Below, piece after piece: positions 26,188 to 35,605 of a DNA stretch of 62,665 nucleotides. The stretch lies in NCBI RefSeq assembly GCF_000820045.1, contig NZ_CDBJ01000054.1, positions 1 through 62,665 of the forward strand. The letters run 5' to 3'. The translations under genes and the position numbers were made by a program. The stretch's first letter is position 1; every line of letters begins with the position of its first letter. The DNA comes from Aeromonas rivuli. GTDB lineage: Bacteria; Pseudomonadota; Gammaproteobacteria; Enterobacterales; Aeromonadaceae. Under the pieces are notes generated by a model, which saw nothing but the letters and a program-made list of their open reading frames with translations, searched no databases and was not told the origin of the DNA.

Positions 26188-26922
26188 TCAGGGGTTTTGG
26201 ACGAGGGGCGAGTTGACTCGTTCCAGCTCGATGGCCAGGGCGTCATGGCGCCAGTATTCGTGATCGAGTTCATAGAGACGGCCAGCCTCATCGAAGTTGA
26301 GACGACGGATGAAGAGGGCGGAGGAGCCAGGGGTGAGGCCGAGCAAGCTGGCGCGCTCCCCCTCCAGGATAATGGGGTAGAACTGGATCTGGGTACGTGC
26401 CAGGTAGAGCTGGTAGTGCTCCTCGAACAAGCGGGTCAGGGAGCGGCTCAGATCGTGGCGAGCAAGATCCGGGCAGCAGCTGACGCAGATATGGTTCTCC
26501 TCGAGCAGCACGATGCGCCCATCCAGGCTGCGCAACCGCTGCAGGTTCCAACTCTTGGTAAAGGCGGGCAACCCCATGGTCTGGGCCGCCTCGGGAGCCG
26601 GGTAGGCGAGCTGGCAGCTGAGCAGCGTGGTATGACCCAGGCGCCCCTGGGCCGTGACCAGCTCGTTGAAGCTGGCCCGCTCGGTCGGGTTGTAGCGCAA
26701 TCTGGGGGGGGACACATACCAGCCGCGGCGATTCTCCCGATAGATGAGCCCCTTGCCCTCGAGCAGTGCCAGCGCCTCGCGCAGGGTGACTCGAGTCGTG
26801 GCGAAGGTCTGTGCCAGTTGACGCTCTGCGGGCAGCTTGCCCTGGGCCTGGATGCGACCGGCCAGGATCTCTTGCTCGATGGATTGACTGATGATCTGAT
26901 AATGAAGAGCCGGGCTTTGCAT
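26188..26922 (-). CDS. phnR: GntR/HutC-type regulator, likely PhnR of the AEP regulon
   Basis: This is a 244-residue regulator. The N-terminal winged helix has the GntR pattern (EQEILAGRIQAQGKLPAERQ, TRVTLREALALLEGKGLIY), and the C-terminal half is a UTRA-like ligand domain (IQFYPIILEGERASLLGL, FIRRLNFDEAGRLYELDHEY). ATG 26922 has AGGAT upstream. The gene closes the AEP cluster, and the TGGTNNNNACCA sites nearby fit GntR-family operators. The ligand would be AEP or a breakdown product (inferred). Confidence 0.85.
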   Translation of the reverse strand: MQSPALHYQIISQSIEQEILAGRIQAQGKLPAERQLAQTFATTRVTLREALALLEGKGLIYRENRRGWYVSPPRLRYNPTERASFNELVTAQGRLGHTTLLSCQLAYPAPEAAQTMGLPAFTKSWNLQRLRSLDGRIVLLEENHICVSCCPDLARHDLSRSLTRLFEEHYQLYLARTQIQFYPIILEGERASLLGLTPGSSALFIRRLNFDEAGRLYELDHEYWRHDALAIELERVNSPLVQNP

Positions 26923-27101
26923 GGCTGATCCTGTGATGGAGGCAAGGAAGACAAAAGCGGAAGAGCCGAAGGGGTCGTGTCCCCCTGGCGGTCTCATTGG
27001 ATGACATTCAGATGTCAGCCTGATGACAAGGGACAATAAGGTGCGCTCCCCGAGGCGTCAAGGGCGCTGCCGTGATGGCGGAGGAGGGGAGCAGAACGCA
27101 A

Positions 27102-27125
27102 AAATCCCGCACAAGGCGGGATATT
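27102..27125 (-). terminator. Terminator of the tRNA-Val operon
   Basis: On the minus strand ATCCCGC and GCGGGAT pair and are followed by TTTTTGC, 13-40 bases after the last tRNA. Confidence 0.85.
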
Positions 27126-27137
27126 TGCGATAAATCA

Positions 27138-27214
27138 TGGTGCGTCCTAGTGGATTCGAACCACCGACCCCCACCATGTCAAGGTGGTGCTCTAACCAGC
27201 TGAGCTAAGGACGC
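27138..27214 (-). tRNA. tRNA-Val(GAC), type A, copy 1
   Basis: A 77-nt cloverleaf with encoded CCA. The acceptor arm is GCGTCCT/AGGACGC, the D arm GCTCAGCTGGTTAGAGC, the anticodon loop TTGACAT (GAC) and the T loop GGTTCGAATCC. It matches E. coli valV type. Confidence 0.95.
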
Positions 27215-27229
27215 ATGAATATCAAAATG

Positions 27230-27306
27230 TGGTGGGTTTAATTGGATTCGAACCAACGACCCCTACCATGTCAAGGTAGTGCTCTAACCAACTGAGCTAT
27301 AAACCC
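27230..27306 (-). tRNA. tRNA-Val(GAC), type B, copy 1
   Basis: 77 nt with CCA. The acceptor arm is GGGTTTA/TAAACCC, the anticodon stem CTACC/GGTAG and the loop TTGACAT (GAC). The T arm resembles E. coli valW. The anticodon is the same as type A with a different acceptor. Confidence 0.93.
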
Positions 27307-27327
27307 ACGACTGCTATCGCAGTAATA

Positions 27328-27404
27328 TGGTGCGTCCTAGTGGATTCGAACCACCGACCCCCACCATGTCAAGGTGGTGCTCTAACCAGCTGAGCTAAGG
27401 ACGC
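27328..27404 (-). tRNA. tRNA-Val(GAC), type A, copy 2
   Basis: Identical in sequence to the copy at 27138-27214, with CCA encoded. Confidence 0.95.
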
Positions 27405-27420
27405 AAAAATTCTGTGCTGA

Positions 27421-27497
27421 TGGTGCGTCCTAGTGGATTCGAACCACCGACCCCCACCATGTCAAGGTGGTGCTCTAACCAGCTGAGCTAAGGACGC
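27421..27497 (-). tRNA. tRNA-Val(GAC), type A, copy 3
   Basis: Identical to the other type A copies, with CCA encoded. Confidence 0.95.
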
Positions 27498-27513
27498 ATC
27501 GCATATCAGAAAG

Positions 27514-27590
27514 TGGTGGGTTTAATTGGATTCGAACCAACGACCCCTACCATGTCAAGGTAGTGCTCTAACCAACTGAGCTATAAACCC
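27514..27590 (-). tRNA. tRNA-Val(GAC), type B, copy 2
   Basis: Identical to the type B copy at 27230-27306. It is the first intact tRNA of the operon in the direction of transcription. Confidence 0.93.
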
Positions 27591-27596
27591 ACTCGA

Positions 27597-27670
27597 AGAG
27601 ATGAATTCGAACCAGGGACACGATCTGCATCACGTCATGGCATTGCTCTGACCAACTGAGCAACGAACCC
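27597..27670 (-). pseudogene. Decayed tRNA-Val-like sequence at the operon start
   Basis: Read on the minus strand, GGGTTCG, D arm GCTCAGTTGGTCAGAGC and T loop GGTTCGAAT stand in tRNA order and align with type B. The anticodon stem, T stem and acceptor no longer pair, and CCA is missing. It lies between the operon promoter and the first intact tRNA, so it is still transcribed and must be removed in processing. Confidence 0.75.
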
Positions 27671-27704
27671 ACTTCATCACGCCAGCTGTGCTGACGTGGA
27701 CGGC

Positions 27705-27733
27705 ATACTACCCATGGCCCCCAAGGCTGTCAA
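27705..27733 (-). promoter_or_regulatory. Promoter of the tRNA-Val operon
   Basis: On the minus strand a consensus TTGACA (27733-27728), a 17-base spacer and TAGTAT (27710-27705) are followed by a GC-rich discriminator, as expected for a growth-rate-controlled stable RNA promoter. Confidence 0.85.
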
Positions 27734-27854
27734 CAGCCGCTATGCACAAAGGGGACTGTTTGCCCAGTTCTTGTGCAGCCTGTTGATTTTGCAGGCGAGC
27801 CGTCCAAAAAACCTGCCATCAGACAGCGAAAGTAGCAAGCCGCCACCAGGAGGC

Positions 27855-29213
27855 TCAGGAGGCGCGGGGAGTGGCAAAGCGGCCATAAATCACCCTGAGC
27901 CTGGCACCCAGCATCAGGGCCGCACCGGTCAGGCCGACGATAAAGCCGACCCAGAAGCCCTGTGGCCCCATGCGCGGCACCACCCAGTCGGTGAGCCCCA
28001 GTATCATGCCGCTGGGCAGTCCCAGACCCCAATAGGCCACTATGGTGATGTAGAAAATGGCTTGGGTATCCTTGTAACCGCGCAGGGCGGCGGCGGCAAT
28101 CACCTGTACCGAGTCCGAGATCTGATAGATGGCGGCGAAGAACAGCAGCAGGGCCGCCAGGGTGATCACCTTGGGATCCTCGGTGTAGATGGCGGCAATC
28201 TGCTCGCGCAACAGCACCGTCAGGGCGGCGGTGCCCGCGGCGACAGTGATGCCCAGCATCAGGCCGGTGCGGGCCGCAACCCGGGCGTGATCCGGCAGCC
28301 CTTCTCCGATGCTGTGGCCGACCCTGATGGTGACCCCCACGCCGATGGAGAGCGGCAACATAAACACCAGGCTGGAGAAGTTGAGGGCAATCTGGTGGCT
28401 GGCCACTATTTCGGCGCCAAAAGGCGCCAACATCAGGGCCACCACGGTAAACAGGGTCACCTCGCAGAAGATGGCCATGGCTATGGGGAAGCCTAAACGG
28501 AACAGGCGCCAGATCCGGCTGCCATTGGGGCGGCAGAGATTGGCAAACAGCGCAATGCTTCGAAAATGGCTGGAGAACTTCACATAGAGGATCATGGCCA
28601 GCAGCATGGCCCAGAGCACGATGGCGGTGGCCACCCCGCAGCCGACACCGCCGAGCTTGGGCATACCGAAGTGACCGTGGATGAAGATGTAGTTGGCCGG
28701 GATGTTGACTGCCAGCCCCACGAAGCCGATCACCATGGTGGGCACCGTATGGGAGAGCCCCTCACTGAAGTTGCGCAGCACCTGGAACATAACGAAAGCA
28801 GGCAGACCCCAGAGAATGGCATGCAGATAACCGGCGGTCTTGGCCGCCATGACGGGATCTACCTTCATGTACTCCAGTGCCAGCGGGCTGACATAGAGTG
28901 CCAGCATCGCTATCGGGGTCACCATCAGGGCGAGCCAGAACGCCTGGTGCACGGCCGGGCGAACTTCATTCCGCTTACGGGCGCCATTGAGCTGGGAGAC
29001 GATGGGGGTGAGCGCCATGATGATGCCCTGCACCAGCAGGATCACCGGCAGCCAGAAGCTGGAGGCGACCGACACGGCGGCAAGATCGACCGCACTGACC
29101 TGACCGGCCATCACGGTATCGACGAAGTTCATGGCAATTTGCGCAACTTGCGCCACCAGAATAGGACTGGCAAGACGAATGAGTTGCCTCGCCTCGGACC
29201 AATAACGTTGCAC
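27855..29213 (-). CDS. norM: NorM-type MATE multidrug exporter
   Basis: This is a 452-residue MATE family protein with twelve predicted membrane helices. The N-terminal LIRLASPILVAQVAQIAMNF-VDTVMAG and later AAVSVASSFWLP follow Vibrio NorM closely, including the D in the VDTVMAG segment. The GTG start at 29213 has GGAGG five bases upstream and gives the usual length; an ATG 21 codons upstream would add a non-conserved tail. It is an Na+- or H+-driven exporter of cationic drugs (family knowledge). The neighbouring ribE is the same as in E. coli (mdtK-ribE). An octamer repeat lies 150 bases upstream. Confidence 0.88.
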   Translation of the reverse strand: MQRYWSEARQLIRLASPILVAQVAQIAMNFVDTVMAGQVSAVDLAAVSVASSFWLPVILLVQGIIMALTPIVSQLNGARKRNEVRPAVHQAFWLALMVTPIAMLALYVSPLALEYMKVDPVMAAKTAGYLHAILWGLPAFVMFQVLRNFSEGLSHTVPTMVIGFVGLAVNIPANYIFIHGHFGMPKLGGVGCGVATAIVLWAMLLAMILYVKFSSHFRSIALFANLCRPNGSRIWRLFRLGFPIAMAIFCEVTLFTVVALMLAPFGAEIVASHQIALNFSSLVFMLPLSIGVGVTIRVGHSIGEGLPDHARVAARTGLMLGITVAAGTAALTVLLREQIAAIYTEDPKVITLAALLLFFAAIYQISDSVQVIAAAALRGYKDTQAIFYITIVAYWGLGLPSGMILGLTDWVVPRMGPQGFWVGFIVGLTGAALMLGARLRVIYGRFATPRAS

Positions 29214-29362
29214 TGACACCTCCGGTGGGAACAGCTTGGGCATGACATGATGGAACAAACGAGAAGATCGGTGCACCAGAACGGGGCACCGAGTGAGTCA
29301 TTCTAACGGCAACTGACCGTCAAGCGAAACGATTGAGTGGGTTCTGCCCCCTATGGGGTAAT

Positions 29363-29426
29363 CTGCTCGGCTGCTCGGCTGCTCGGCTGCTCGGCTGCTC
29401 GGCTGCTCGGCTGCTCGGCTGCTCGC
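29363..29426 (+). repeat. Octanucleotide repeat (CTGCTCGG) x8
   Basis: Seven exact CTGCTCGG units are followed by one CTGCTCGC, without interruption. It lies between norM and yaeP, about 150 bases upstream of the norM start on the norM strand. Such simple repeats slip in length. Confidence 0.95.
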
Positions 29427-29497
29427 GAAGAGAGAGGAGGGGCGGGCCCGGCGGATGAGAGCTTCCCCTGCGCCATCACAGGGGGGCGCTGGCGGGA

Positions 29498-29704
29498 TCA
29501 GGCGTCTTCGTGATCGCTGATCAACAGATTGGCGGCGGCGTAGGCGGCCTGCTGGCGCAATTCGGCGGGTACCCGCTCATCCCGGGCCACCGCATCCAGG
29601 GCACGGATGCTGGCGGCGATCGCCTGAGGGACATAGCCCTGATCCCCGGATCCAATCTGGTTATAGGCGATACGAATAGCTTCACAACATTGATACACCT
29701 GCAT
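29498..29704 (-). CDS. yaeP: UPF0253 family protein YaeP
   Basis: This 68-residue protein contains [16 protein letters not shown] and a C-terminal [13 protein letters not shown], as in E. coli YaeP ([20 protein letters not shown]). The function is not known. It is transcribed leftward toward norM with the octamer repeat between them. Confidence 0.88.
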   Translation of the reverse strand: MQVYQCCEAIRIAYNQIGSGDQGYVPQAIAASIRALDAVARDERVPAELRQQAAYAAANLLISDHEDA

Positions 29705-29836
29705 TATTTACTCCTTGGTAGCCTGAGTGAGCACCTCGCCACTATAGCGAGCAGGGGCTGGCTTGTCAGCCAGCGCCCTTGTTTGCAGGGCGGAGCGAGG
29801 TTAACCTGCCTCCTTTGTCGTAGCAGGAGACGAGAC

Positions 29837-30451
29837 ATGTTCACCGGCATAGTGCAGGGGACCGCCGAACTGGTGGCCATCGAAGAGTTGCCCAACTTTC
29901 GCACCCACGTGATCCGCATGCCGAGCCCGGCCTGGGGCGAGGGGCTGGCGCTCGGCGCCTCGGTGGCTCACAACGGTTGTTGTCTGACCGTGACCCGCAT
30001 CGAGGGGGAGCTGGTCAGCTTCGATCTGATGCAGGAGACCCTGCGCCTCACCAACCTCGGCGCACTTGCGGCAGGGGACAGGGTCAATGTTGAGCGGGCC
30101 GCCCGCTTTGGCGACGAGATTGGCGGTCACGCCATGTCCGGCCACATCATGGGCACGGCAGAGGTGAGCGCCGTCATCGACAGCCCGAACAATCGCCAGG
30201 TCTGGTATCGCCTCGCCCCCGCGCTCATGAAATACGTGCTGACCAAGGGCTATATCGGCATCGACGGCATCAGCCTGACCGTGGGCGAGGTGCGGGGGGC
30301 TGAGTTCTGCGTCAACCTGATCCCCGAGACCCTGGCCCGCACCAACCTTGGCTGGGTCAAGGCGGGCTGGCAGACCAACATCGAGATCGATCCCCAGACC
30401 CAGGCCATCGTCGATACGGTGGAGCGGGTGCTGGCACAGCGCCCGTCCTGA
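29837..30451 (+). CDS. ribE: Riboflavin synthase alpha subunit
   Basis: This 204-residue enzyme dismutates two 6,7-dimethyl-8-ribityllumazine molecules to riboflavin. Two lumazine-binding repeats are seen: [12 protein letters not shown] onward with HNGCCLTV, and [11 protein letters not shown] onward with [18 protein letters not shown] precedes ATG 29837. No FMN riboswitch leader is evident in the short upstream region. A perfect bidirectional terminator follows. Confidence 0.95.
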   Translation: MFTGIVQGTAELVAIEELPNFRTHVIRMPSPAWGEGLALGASVAHNGCCLTVTRIEGELVSFDLMQETLRLTNLGALAAGDRVNVERAARFGDEIGGHAMSGHIMGTAEVSAVIDSPNNRQVWYRLAPALMKYVLTKGYIGIDGISLTVGEVRGAEFCVNLIPETLARTNLGWVKAGWQTNIEIDPQTQAIVDTVERVLAQRPS

Positions 30452-30483
30452 TCCTGGATGGGTTGCCCGAGGTCGCCAAGGCC

Positions 30484-30522
30484 AGATAAACAGAGCCCGC
30501 ATGATGCGGGCTCTGTTTATCT
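30484..30522. terminator. Bidirectional terminator between ribE and the CPXCG gene
   Basis: A 19-bp perfect inverted repeat (AGATAAACAGAGCCCGCAT and its complement) has AT-rich stem feet, serving ribE on the plus strand and the convergent small gene. Confidence 0.9.
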
Positions 30523-30573
30523 GCGGCCAGGTTCAGGAGGGCCGTCATGGCTGGCAGGATGAGTCGTCGAGGC

Positions 30574-30777
30574 TCAGAACAGCTGTTCGTCATCCGCATC
30601 CACAAACAGCTGCAATCTATCCCGCGCCTCGTCCCGGTGCAGACGGAGGTGGATGGGATTGCAGCAAGCCATGCAGTCTTCATAGAACTCCTGATCCCCC
30701 TGGCTGGCATCCAGTGCCACTTGGGTGTGGTGGCCGCAATGGGGGCAGACGATCCGTTTGTTGATGTAGTCGATCAT
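30574..30777 (-). CDS. CPXCG-motif cysteine-rich protein
   Basis: This 67-residue protein has CPHCG near residue 11 and CMACC near 35, then a polar C-terminal half (RLHRDEARDRLQLFVDADDE). This is the CPXCG small-protein family, a predicted zinc ribbon of unknown role. Confidence 0.82.
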   Translation of the reverse strand: MIDYINKRIVCPHCGHHTQVALDASQGDQEFYEDCMACCNPIHLRLHRDEARDRLQLFVDADDEQLF

Positions 30778-30986
30778 GGTGATCTCCCTAAGGCCAAGAG
30801 TGAATGGCCAACGCCTAGAGTCTAGTCAGTGGGCCGCCCGCAGACTGGGATCCCGCGCATAAAGGGAGCTTGTGGTGGGGGCGTGGCGTGGGATGCAGGG
30901 AGAAGATGGAGCGGATTGCAGTGGGAGTGCAATGAGGAGTGCAATGAATAGCGCCGTGCAGCCAGTGCCTGCACGGCGTATGACCT

Positions 30987-31652
30987 CTATTTGCCAGCGA
31001 CCCAGCAGGCCAGCTGCCCGGCATCGAGCTCGCTCAGGCAGTCGAGTCTGTGATCGGCGATGGCGAGACGAGGGTCATTGATCAACGCAGGATCGGGCAC
31101 AATCAGCGCCCGCATGGAGGCCGCCTTGGCTGCCAGCAGCCCGGTGAAGCTGTCTTCGATGGCGAGGCAGTGCACCGGCTCAACCCCGAGCTTCTCGGCG
31201 GCATGAATATAGACATCTGGATGGGGCTTGCCGAAGCGTTCCACCTCGGCGGAGTGCACCGCCAGGAAGCGATCGCGAATGCCGAGCTTGCCGAGCACAG
31301 CCTCCACCATGGTGAAGGGGGAGGAGGTGGCTAGGCCAATCTTGAGGCCACGGGCCTCGATGAGGGAGAGGGCCTCCAGCACGCCCTCCTTGGCCTGACC
31401 TTCCTGCAGGATGAGTGCTATCACCTGATCCAGGATGCGCTGCACCACCTCTTCCTGGGTCGGGCCGCTCCAGGGACGCAGGCGATACCAGTGGGCCACC
31501 AGCTGATCGATGCGCACCCCTATGGTGGAGTTGCAGTCTTCCTCGGTGTGGAAGTGGCCCAGCTCGGAGAAGACGGCCATCTGGGCCCGTTGCCAAAAGG
31601 GTTCGGAATCGATCAGAACACCATCCATATCGAAGATCACGGCAGTTAACAT
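30987..31652 (-). CDS. hxpB: HAD phosphatase, HxpB/YniC type
   Basis: This is a 221-residue HAD hydrolase. Motif I is FDMDGVLIDSEP (D8 and D10), motif II lies in LATSSP, and the Lys and motif III lie in FGKPHPDVY and AIEDSFTG. The pattern matches E. coli YniC, which acts on 2-deoxyglucose 6-phosphate and hexitol phosphates. AGGAG precedes the ATG. Confidence 0.85.
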   Translation of the reverse strand: MLTAVIFDMDGVLIDSEPFWQRAQMAVFSELGHFHTEEDCNSTIGVRIDQLVAHWYRLRPWSGPTQEEVVQRILDQVIALILQEGQAKEGVLEALSLIEARGLKIGLATSSPFTMVEAVLGKLGIRDRFLAVHSAEVERFGKPHPDVYIHAAEKLGVEPVHCLAIEDSFTGLLAAKAASMRALIVPDPALINDPRLAIADHRLDCLSELDAGQLACWVAGK

Positions 31653-31780
31653 CTTGTACTCCTGACATAGGTGAAGGGGAGATTATAAGCCCGACGACTC
31701 AATGGAAAAGGGGCAGAAGCCCGCCCCTTGCGCCGGATCACGCAGATAAACGTTTGTGTTTACGCGGCAAAAAGTGCGCT

Positions 31781-32959
31781 CTAGAAGAGCACCTCGACCC
31801 GGGCGGCGACAGCCTTGGCGCGCTCGACCGCCTCTTCGCACCCTTGCCCACGGGCCAGGGCCACGCCGAGACGTCGACGACCGGCGATCTCGGGCTTGCC
31901 AAACAGCCGCAACTGGGCGCCCGGTACCAGGGCCAACGCCTCGCCAATGCCCTGGTAGCGGATGTCCTGGCTGTGGCCATCGCGCAATACCACGGCCGAC
32001 GCGCTCGGCCCGTAGTGGGTGATGGCCCCGATGGGCAGCCCGAGGATGGCGCGCATATGCAGGGCGAACTCGGAGAGATCCTGAGAGATCAGGGTCACCA
32101 TGCCGGTGTCGTGGGGGCGGGGGGAGACCTCGCTGAACCACACATCTTCCCTGCTCACAAACAGCTCGACCCCGAACAGGCCATAGCCACCGAGCGCCTC
32201 GACCACCTTGGCGGCGACCTCTTTGGCGCGGGCCAGTGCCAGGGCACTCATCTGCTGTGGCTGCCAGGATTCGCGGTAGTCGCCCTCTTCCTGGCGATGG
32301 CCGATGGGATCGCAGAAGTGGATGCCGTCCACGGCGCGTACCGTGAGCAGGGTTATCTCGTAGTCGAAGGGCACGAAGCCTTCGACGATCACCTTGCCAC
32401 GGCCGGCGCGGCCCCCCTCCTGGGCATAGGTCCAGCTCTCCTCGAGCTTGGCGAGGTCGCGCAGCAGGCTCTGGCCCTTGCCGGACGAGCTCATTACGGG
32501 CTTGACCACGCAAGGCAGACCGATGGCGTGCACCGCGGCGACGAACTCCTCCTTGCTCTGGGCAAACTGATAGGAGGAGGTCGGCAGGCCCAGGGTTTCG
32601 GCGGCTAGGCGGCGGATCCCCTCCCGGTTCATGGTGAGCGCGGTGGCGCGGGCGTTGGGCACCACTCTGATCCCCTCTTGCTCAAGTTGCACCAGGGTAT
32701 GAGTGGCGATGGCCTCTATCTCGGGGATGATGAGGTCGGGCTTGACCTCGGCCACCAGGGCACGCAGGGCGTCGCCATCGAGCATGTCCAGCACATGGGC
32801 GGCGTGGGCAACCTGCATGGCGGGGGCGTTGGGGTAGCGATCGGCGGCGATCACCTCGATCCCGAGCCGTTGCAGCTCGATGGCGACTTCCTTGCCGAGT
32901 TCACCGGAGCCAAGCAGCAGGGCACGGGTGGCGCCGGGGCGGGTGGCGGTTCCAAACAT
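31781..32959 (-). CDS. purT: Formate-dependent GAR transformylase PurT
   Basis: This 392-residue ATP-grasp enzyme makes formyl-GAR from GAR, formate and ATP in purine synthesis. The length equals E. coli PurT. The N-terminal [20 protein letters not shown] binds nucleotide or GAR, and the ATP-grasp part has [14 protein letters not shown] and [17 protein letters not shown] 32959 follows AGGAGAG. Confidence 0.95.
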   Translation of the reverse strand: MFGTATRPGATRALLLGSGELGKEVAIELQRLGIEVIAADRYPNAPAMQVAHAAHVLDMLDGDALRALVAEVKPDLIIPEIEAIATHTLVQLEQEGIRVVPNARATALTMNREGIRRLAAETLGLPTSSYQFAQSKEEFVAAVHAIGLPCVVKPVMSSSGKGQSLLRDLAKLEESWTYAQEGGRAGRGKVIVEGFVPFDYEITLLTVRAVDGIHFCDPIGHRQEEGDYRESWQPQQMSALALARAKEVAAKVVEALGGYGLFGVELFVSREDVWFSEVSPRPHDTGMVTLISQDLSEFALHMRAILGLPIGAITHYGPSASAVVLRDGHSQDIRYQGIGEALALVPGAQLRLFGKPEIAGRRRLGVALARGQGCEEAVERAKAVAARVEVLF

Positions 32960-33032
32960 TCGATCTCTCCTGATATCGATGGTCACCTGGGTGGCCAATG
33001 AAGGGACAAAAAAGAGGCACCCATGGCGTACC

Positions 33033-33995
33033 TCAGGAAACGGATCTGTGGGCGCGCTGCTCCAGATGAGTCAGCAGCGTGATGGCGCCAATGATGATGG
33101 CGGCACCTAGCCACAATCGACCCGGTGGTGCCCAGCCAAATATCAGCCAACCGGCCAGCACGTTCATCGGCAGCTTGGCAAAGTCAAAGGGCTGCACGAA
33201 GGAGGCCTCGGCCACGCTGTAGGCGCGGGCGATGGCCATCTGGGCCAGGGCCGATAACACGCCAGAGACGGCGACCAGCAGCCACTGGGTTTCGTTCGGC
33301 CATTGCCACTGGGGCAGGGCCAGCATGGCGTTGAAGGGGGTGCTGAAGATAAGCAGGTAGACCACGATAGTGTGGGGGGATTCGCTCGCCGCCTGATAAC
33401 GCACCAGCAGGGAGTAACCGGCCCAGAACAGCGCCGCCGCCACCGGCAGCAGGGAGGCCCAGCTGAAATCATCGGTCCAGGGCGCCAATATCAGCATGGC
33501 GCCGACGAAGCCCGCCAGGGTGGCCAGGATGCGCGCCCGGCTCACCTGCTCCTTGAGCAGCAGGGCCGAGCCCAGAGTGGCAAACAGGGGGGAGGTCATC
33601 AACAGCGCTATGCCCTGCCAGATGGGCACGGGCACCGCCAGCGCCCAGAGCCAGAACTGGATGCCGATGACTGCCAGGGCGACCCGCAGCAGGTGCAGGC
33701 GGAACTGGTTGGTCAGCAGGGATTGGCGCAGGCCGTGGCGGATGAGCCAGGGCAGCAGGCAGACCAGGGCTATCAGATATTGATGGAAGGCAACCTGGGT
33801 CGAGGGGAGGCCCAGTTTGAAGCTGACATATTGACTGAGGCTGTTGACGGCGGCGAAGCAGAGGCCTGCCACCACCATCCAGATGGCACCGGCAAAGGGG
33901 GCGTGGTTGCGGGAGGGTTCCATGGGATCCGGGTCGCTGAAAAAAGTGCGGCGGATCATAACGGCAATCGTTTGTCCTGCCAAGGGCAGGGCCAT
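33033..33995 (-). CDS. EamA/DMT-family transporter
   Basis: This 320-residue protein has ten predicted membrane helices in two EamA repeats and a cytosolic N-terminal lead of about 30 residues. ATG 33995 has AAGGAGT upstream; internal ATGs at 33959 and 33923 lack ribosome sites. The substrate is unknown. It lies 37 bases before the purT upstream region, same strand. Confidence 0.8.
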   Translation of the reverse strand: MALPLAGQTIAVMIRRTFFSDPDPMEPSRNHAPFAGAIWMVVAGLCFAAVNSLSQYVSFKLGLPSTQVAFHQYLIALVCLLPWLIRHGLRQSLLTNQFRLHLLRVALAVIGIQFWLWALAVPVPIWQGIALLMTSPLFATLGSALLLKEQVSRARILATLAGFVGAMLILAPWTDDFSWASLLPVAAALFWAGYSLLVRYQAASESPHTIVVYLLIFSTPFNAMLALPQWQWPNETQWLLVAVSGVLSALAQMAIARAYSVAEASFVQPFDFAKLPMNVLAGWLIFGWAPPGRLWLGAAIIIGAITLLTHLEQRAHRSVS

Positions 33996-34148
33996 TGGCC
34001 GTACTCCTTAGGGCTGATAGAACGAGCTGTCATCAAATTTTTTGAATGAGTTGAGCATCTATTTTCGCTATCAGGCCGGAAACGCAGTGTTTATAGTAAC
34101 CCCATCGACAGTCCTGCTGTCCAACTGACAATCAAATGGAGCATTACC

Positions 34149-34736
34149 ATGGCGAATATCCTCGTACTCAAATCCAGCATCCTGGGTCAATACTCACAAT
34201 CCAATGCCCTTATCGACGGCTATCTGGCCGAGCGTCAGGGAGACAAGGTGCAGGTGCGTGATCTGGCGGCCCTGGATCTGCCGGTGTTGGATGGCGAGCT
34301 GGCCATGGGTCTGCGCGGCGGCGAAAACCTCAATGAGCGTCAACTGGCCGTGCTGGCGCAGTCCGATGAACTGATTGCCGAGCTCAAAGCGAGTGACCTG
34401 GTGATCATCGCGGCCCCCATGTACAACTTCAACATCCCGACCCAGCTGAAAAACTGGATTGATTTGATTGCCCGTGCCGGCGTCACCTTCCGTTACACAG
34501 AAACCGGTCCGGTCGGCCTGGTCGACAGCACCCGCGCCCTGGTAGTCAGCCCCCGTGGCGGTTTGCACCTGGGTAACCCCACCGATCTGGTCACCCCCTA
34601 CATGCGTACCGTGCTCGGCTTCATCGGCATCAACGAGGTGGACTTCATCTACGCCGAAGGCATGGGCATGGGCCCGGAAGCACAAGCCAAGGGCATTGAA
34701 ACCGCCAAGACCCAGTTTGAGGCGTTGGCCTACTGA
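34149..34736 (+). CDS. azoR: FMN-dependent NADH-azoreductase
   Basis: This is a 195-residue flavodoxin-fold enzyme. The FMN phosphate loop is [13 protein letters not shown], the FMN contact is [16 protein letters not shown], then SPRGG. It reduces azo dyes and quinones with NADH. It is a single gene with its own terminator. Confidence 0.93.
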   Translation: MANILVLKSSILGQYSQSNALIDGYLAERQGDKVQVRDLAALDLPVLDGELAMGLRGGENLNERQLAVLAQSDELIAELKASDLVIIAAPMYNFNIPTQLKNWIDLIARAGVTFRYTETGPVGLVDSTRALVVSPRGGLHLGNPTDLVTPYMRTVLGFIGINEVDFIYAEGMGMGPEAQAKGIETAKTQFEALAY

Positions 34737-34768
34737 GGGTTGAGCTAAACGGCGCAACCTGCTCCCAA

Positions 34769-34800
34769 CAAAAAACGCAGCCTCGGCTGCGTTTTTTGTT
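34769..34800 (+). terminator. Terminator after azoR
   Basis: AAAAACGCAGCC and GGCTGCGTTTTTT pair with a two-base loop. Confidence 0.9.
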
Positions 34801-34826
34801 TCGATGATCCGGGCATCAGGCTTGGA

Positions 34827-35003
34827 CTACTCCAGGATGAAGCGGCGACAGCCGCCCAGAACCAGCAGCAGGACCACAACCAGCGAGCCAATGAGCACCA
34901 GGCTTAACCACTGTTCGGCATTGCCGGGCAGGGTCGGGGTGAACAGGCTGATCATCAGCAGGGCGCAGAGGGTGATCAAGCTGGTCTGTCGGGTTGGGAT
35001 CAT
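34827..35003 (-). CDS. Small membrane protein (58 aa)
   Basis: ATG 35003 follows AAGGAGG at good spacing. The peptide has two hydrophobic segments, LITLCALLMISLF (about 7-19) and LSLVLIGSLVVVLLLVLGG (about 32-50), then CRRF. Two-helix small membrane proteins of this size are seldom annotated. The function is unknown. Confidence 0.6.
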   Translation of the reverse strand: MIPTRQTSLITLCALLMISLFTPTLPGNAEQWLSLVLIGSLVVVLLLVLGGCRRFILE

Positions 35004-35416
35004 GGGTACCTCCTTGTGGGTTGTGCGAGAGAGTAATCGCCGCAGATGACAGTTTGATGCATCCGTGCACCAGGCTGTGTGGCGTCCCGCCCTCATATCG
35101 AGGTGCTGATCAGGCACTTCTCTATGGGGAGGGAATCTTATCCTAGCAGCTTTTTTGGGCCGGGATCGACGGGGGCGTCGCGCTGTGATCCCGATCCCGA
35201 TCTCGGTTGAGATGAGATGAGATGAGATGAGATCCGCCGATGATGGGGCTATCCCCCCTTTGCCGAGGGGGCTGCGGATGGCGGCCTGCTCTGCGATGGA
35301 CGGGATTCAGGGATGGTTGCAGGCCGCAAGCGACGGGATGGGGCGCCTGGCGCCGGTATCTTGCGGCTATCTGAGGCCTTCATCGGCACCGTTTGCCCGG
35401 GCTCTGCTCCGTTGCC
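35004..35416. other. Gap with a (GAGAT)5 repeat, no gene seen
   Basis: This stretch contains five GAGAT units at 35209-35233 and an imperfect GGGATC hairpin just before. An open frame across it is poorly composed and has no ribosome site. Confidence 0.5.
35209..35233 (+). repeat. Pentanucleotide repeat (GAGAT) x5
   Basis: Five uninterrupted units lie in an intergenic region about 200 bases from the DUF4250 stop and from the small membrane gene. Confidence 0.9.
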
Positions 35417-35605
35417 TTAGCGAAACTGCTGCTGTTGGGCCTGATAGTGAAAATCGCCACTGGCGAGACGGGCCTCGAGGGCAGCTCTGTCGATATCCTG
35501 GGCCCGGCACAGATCGTCCAGATCAGCGTAGTGATCCCGCAGCTGCATATTGACCAGACTCAGCAGCATGTTGACGTCCATGGTATTGAAGCGTTGCAGA
35601 TTCAT
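35417..35605 (-). CDS. DUF4250 family protein
   Basis: This 62-residue protein contains NTMDVNMLLSLVNMQLRDHY and LCRAQDIDRAALEARLASGD, the DUF4250 pattern. Its ATG overlaps the stop of the MarR gene as ATGA, and GAGGAG lies within the MarR 3' end, so it is translationally coupled. The function is unknown. Confidence 0.82.
   Translation of the reverse strand: MNLQRFNTMDVNMLLSLVNMQLRDHYADLDDLCRAQDIDRAALEARLASGDFHYQAQQQQFR

Noticed and set aside
29705..29836. FMN riboswitch before ribE
   Set aside because: The space is too short, and none of the conserved RFN helices can be traced.
31745..31772. PurR-box-like sequence (AAACGTTTGTG) next to purT
   Set aside because: It lies at the 3' end of purT and not before it, and matches only part of the consensus.
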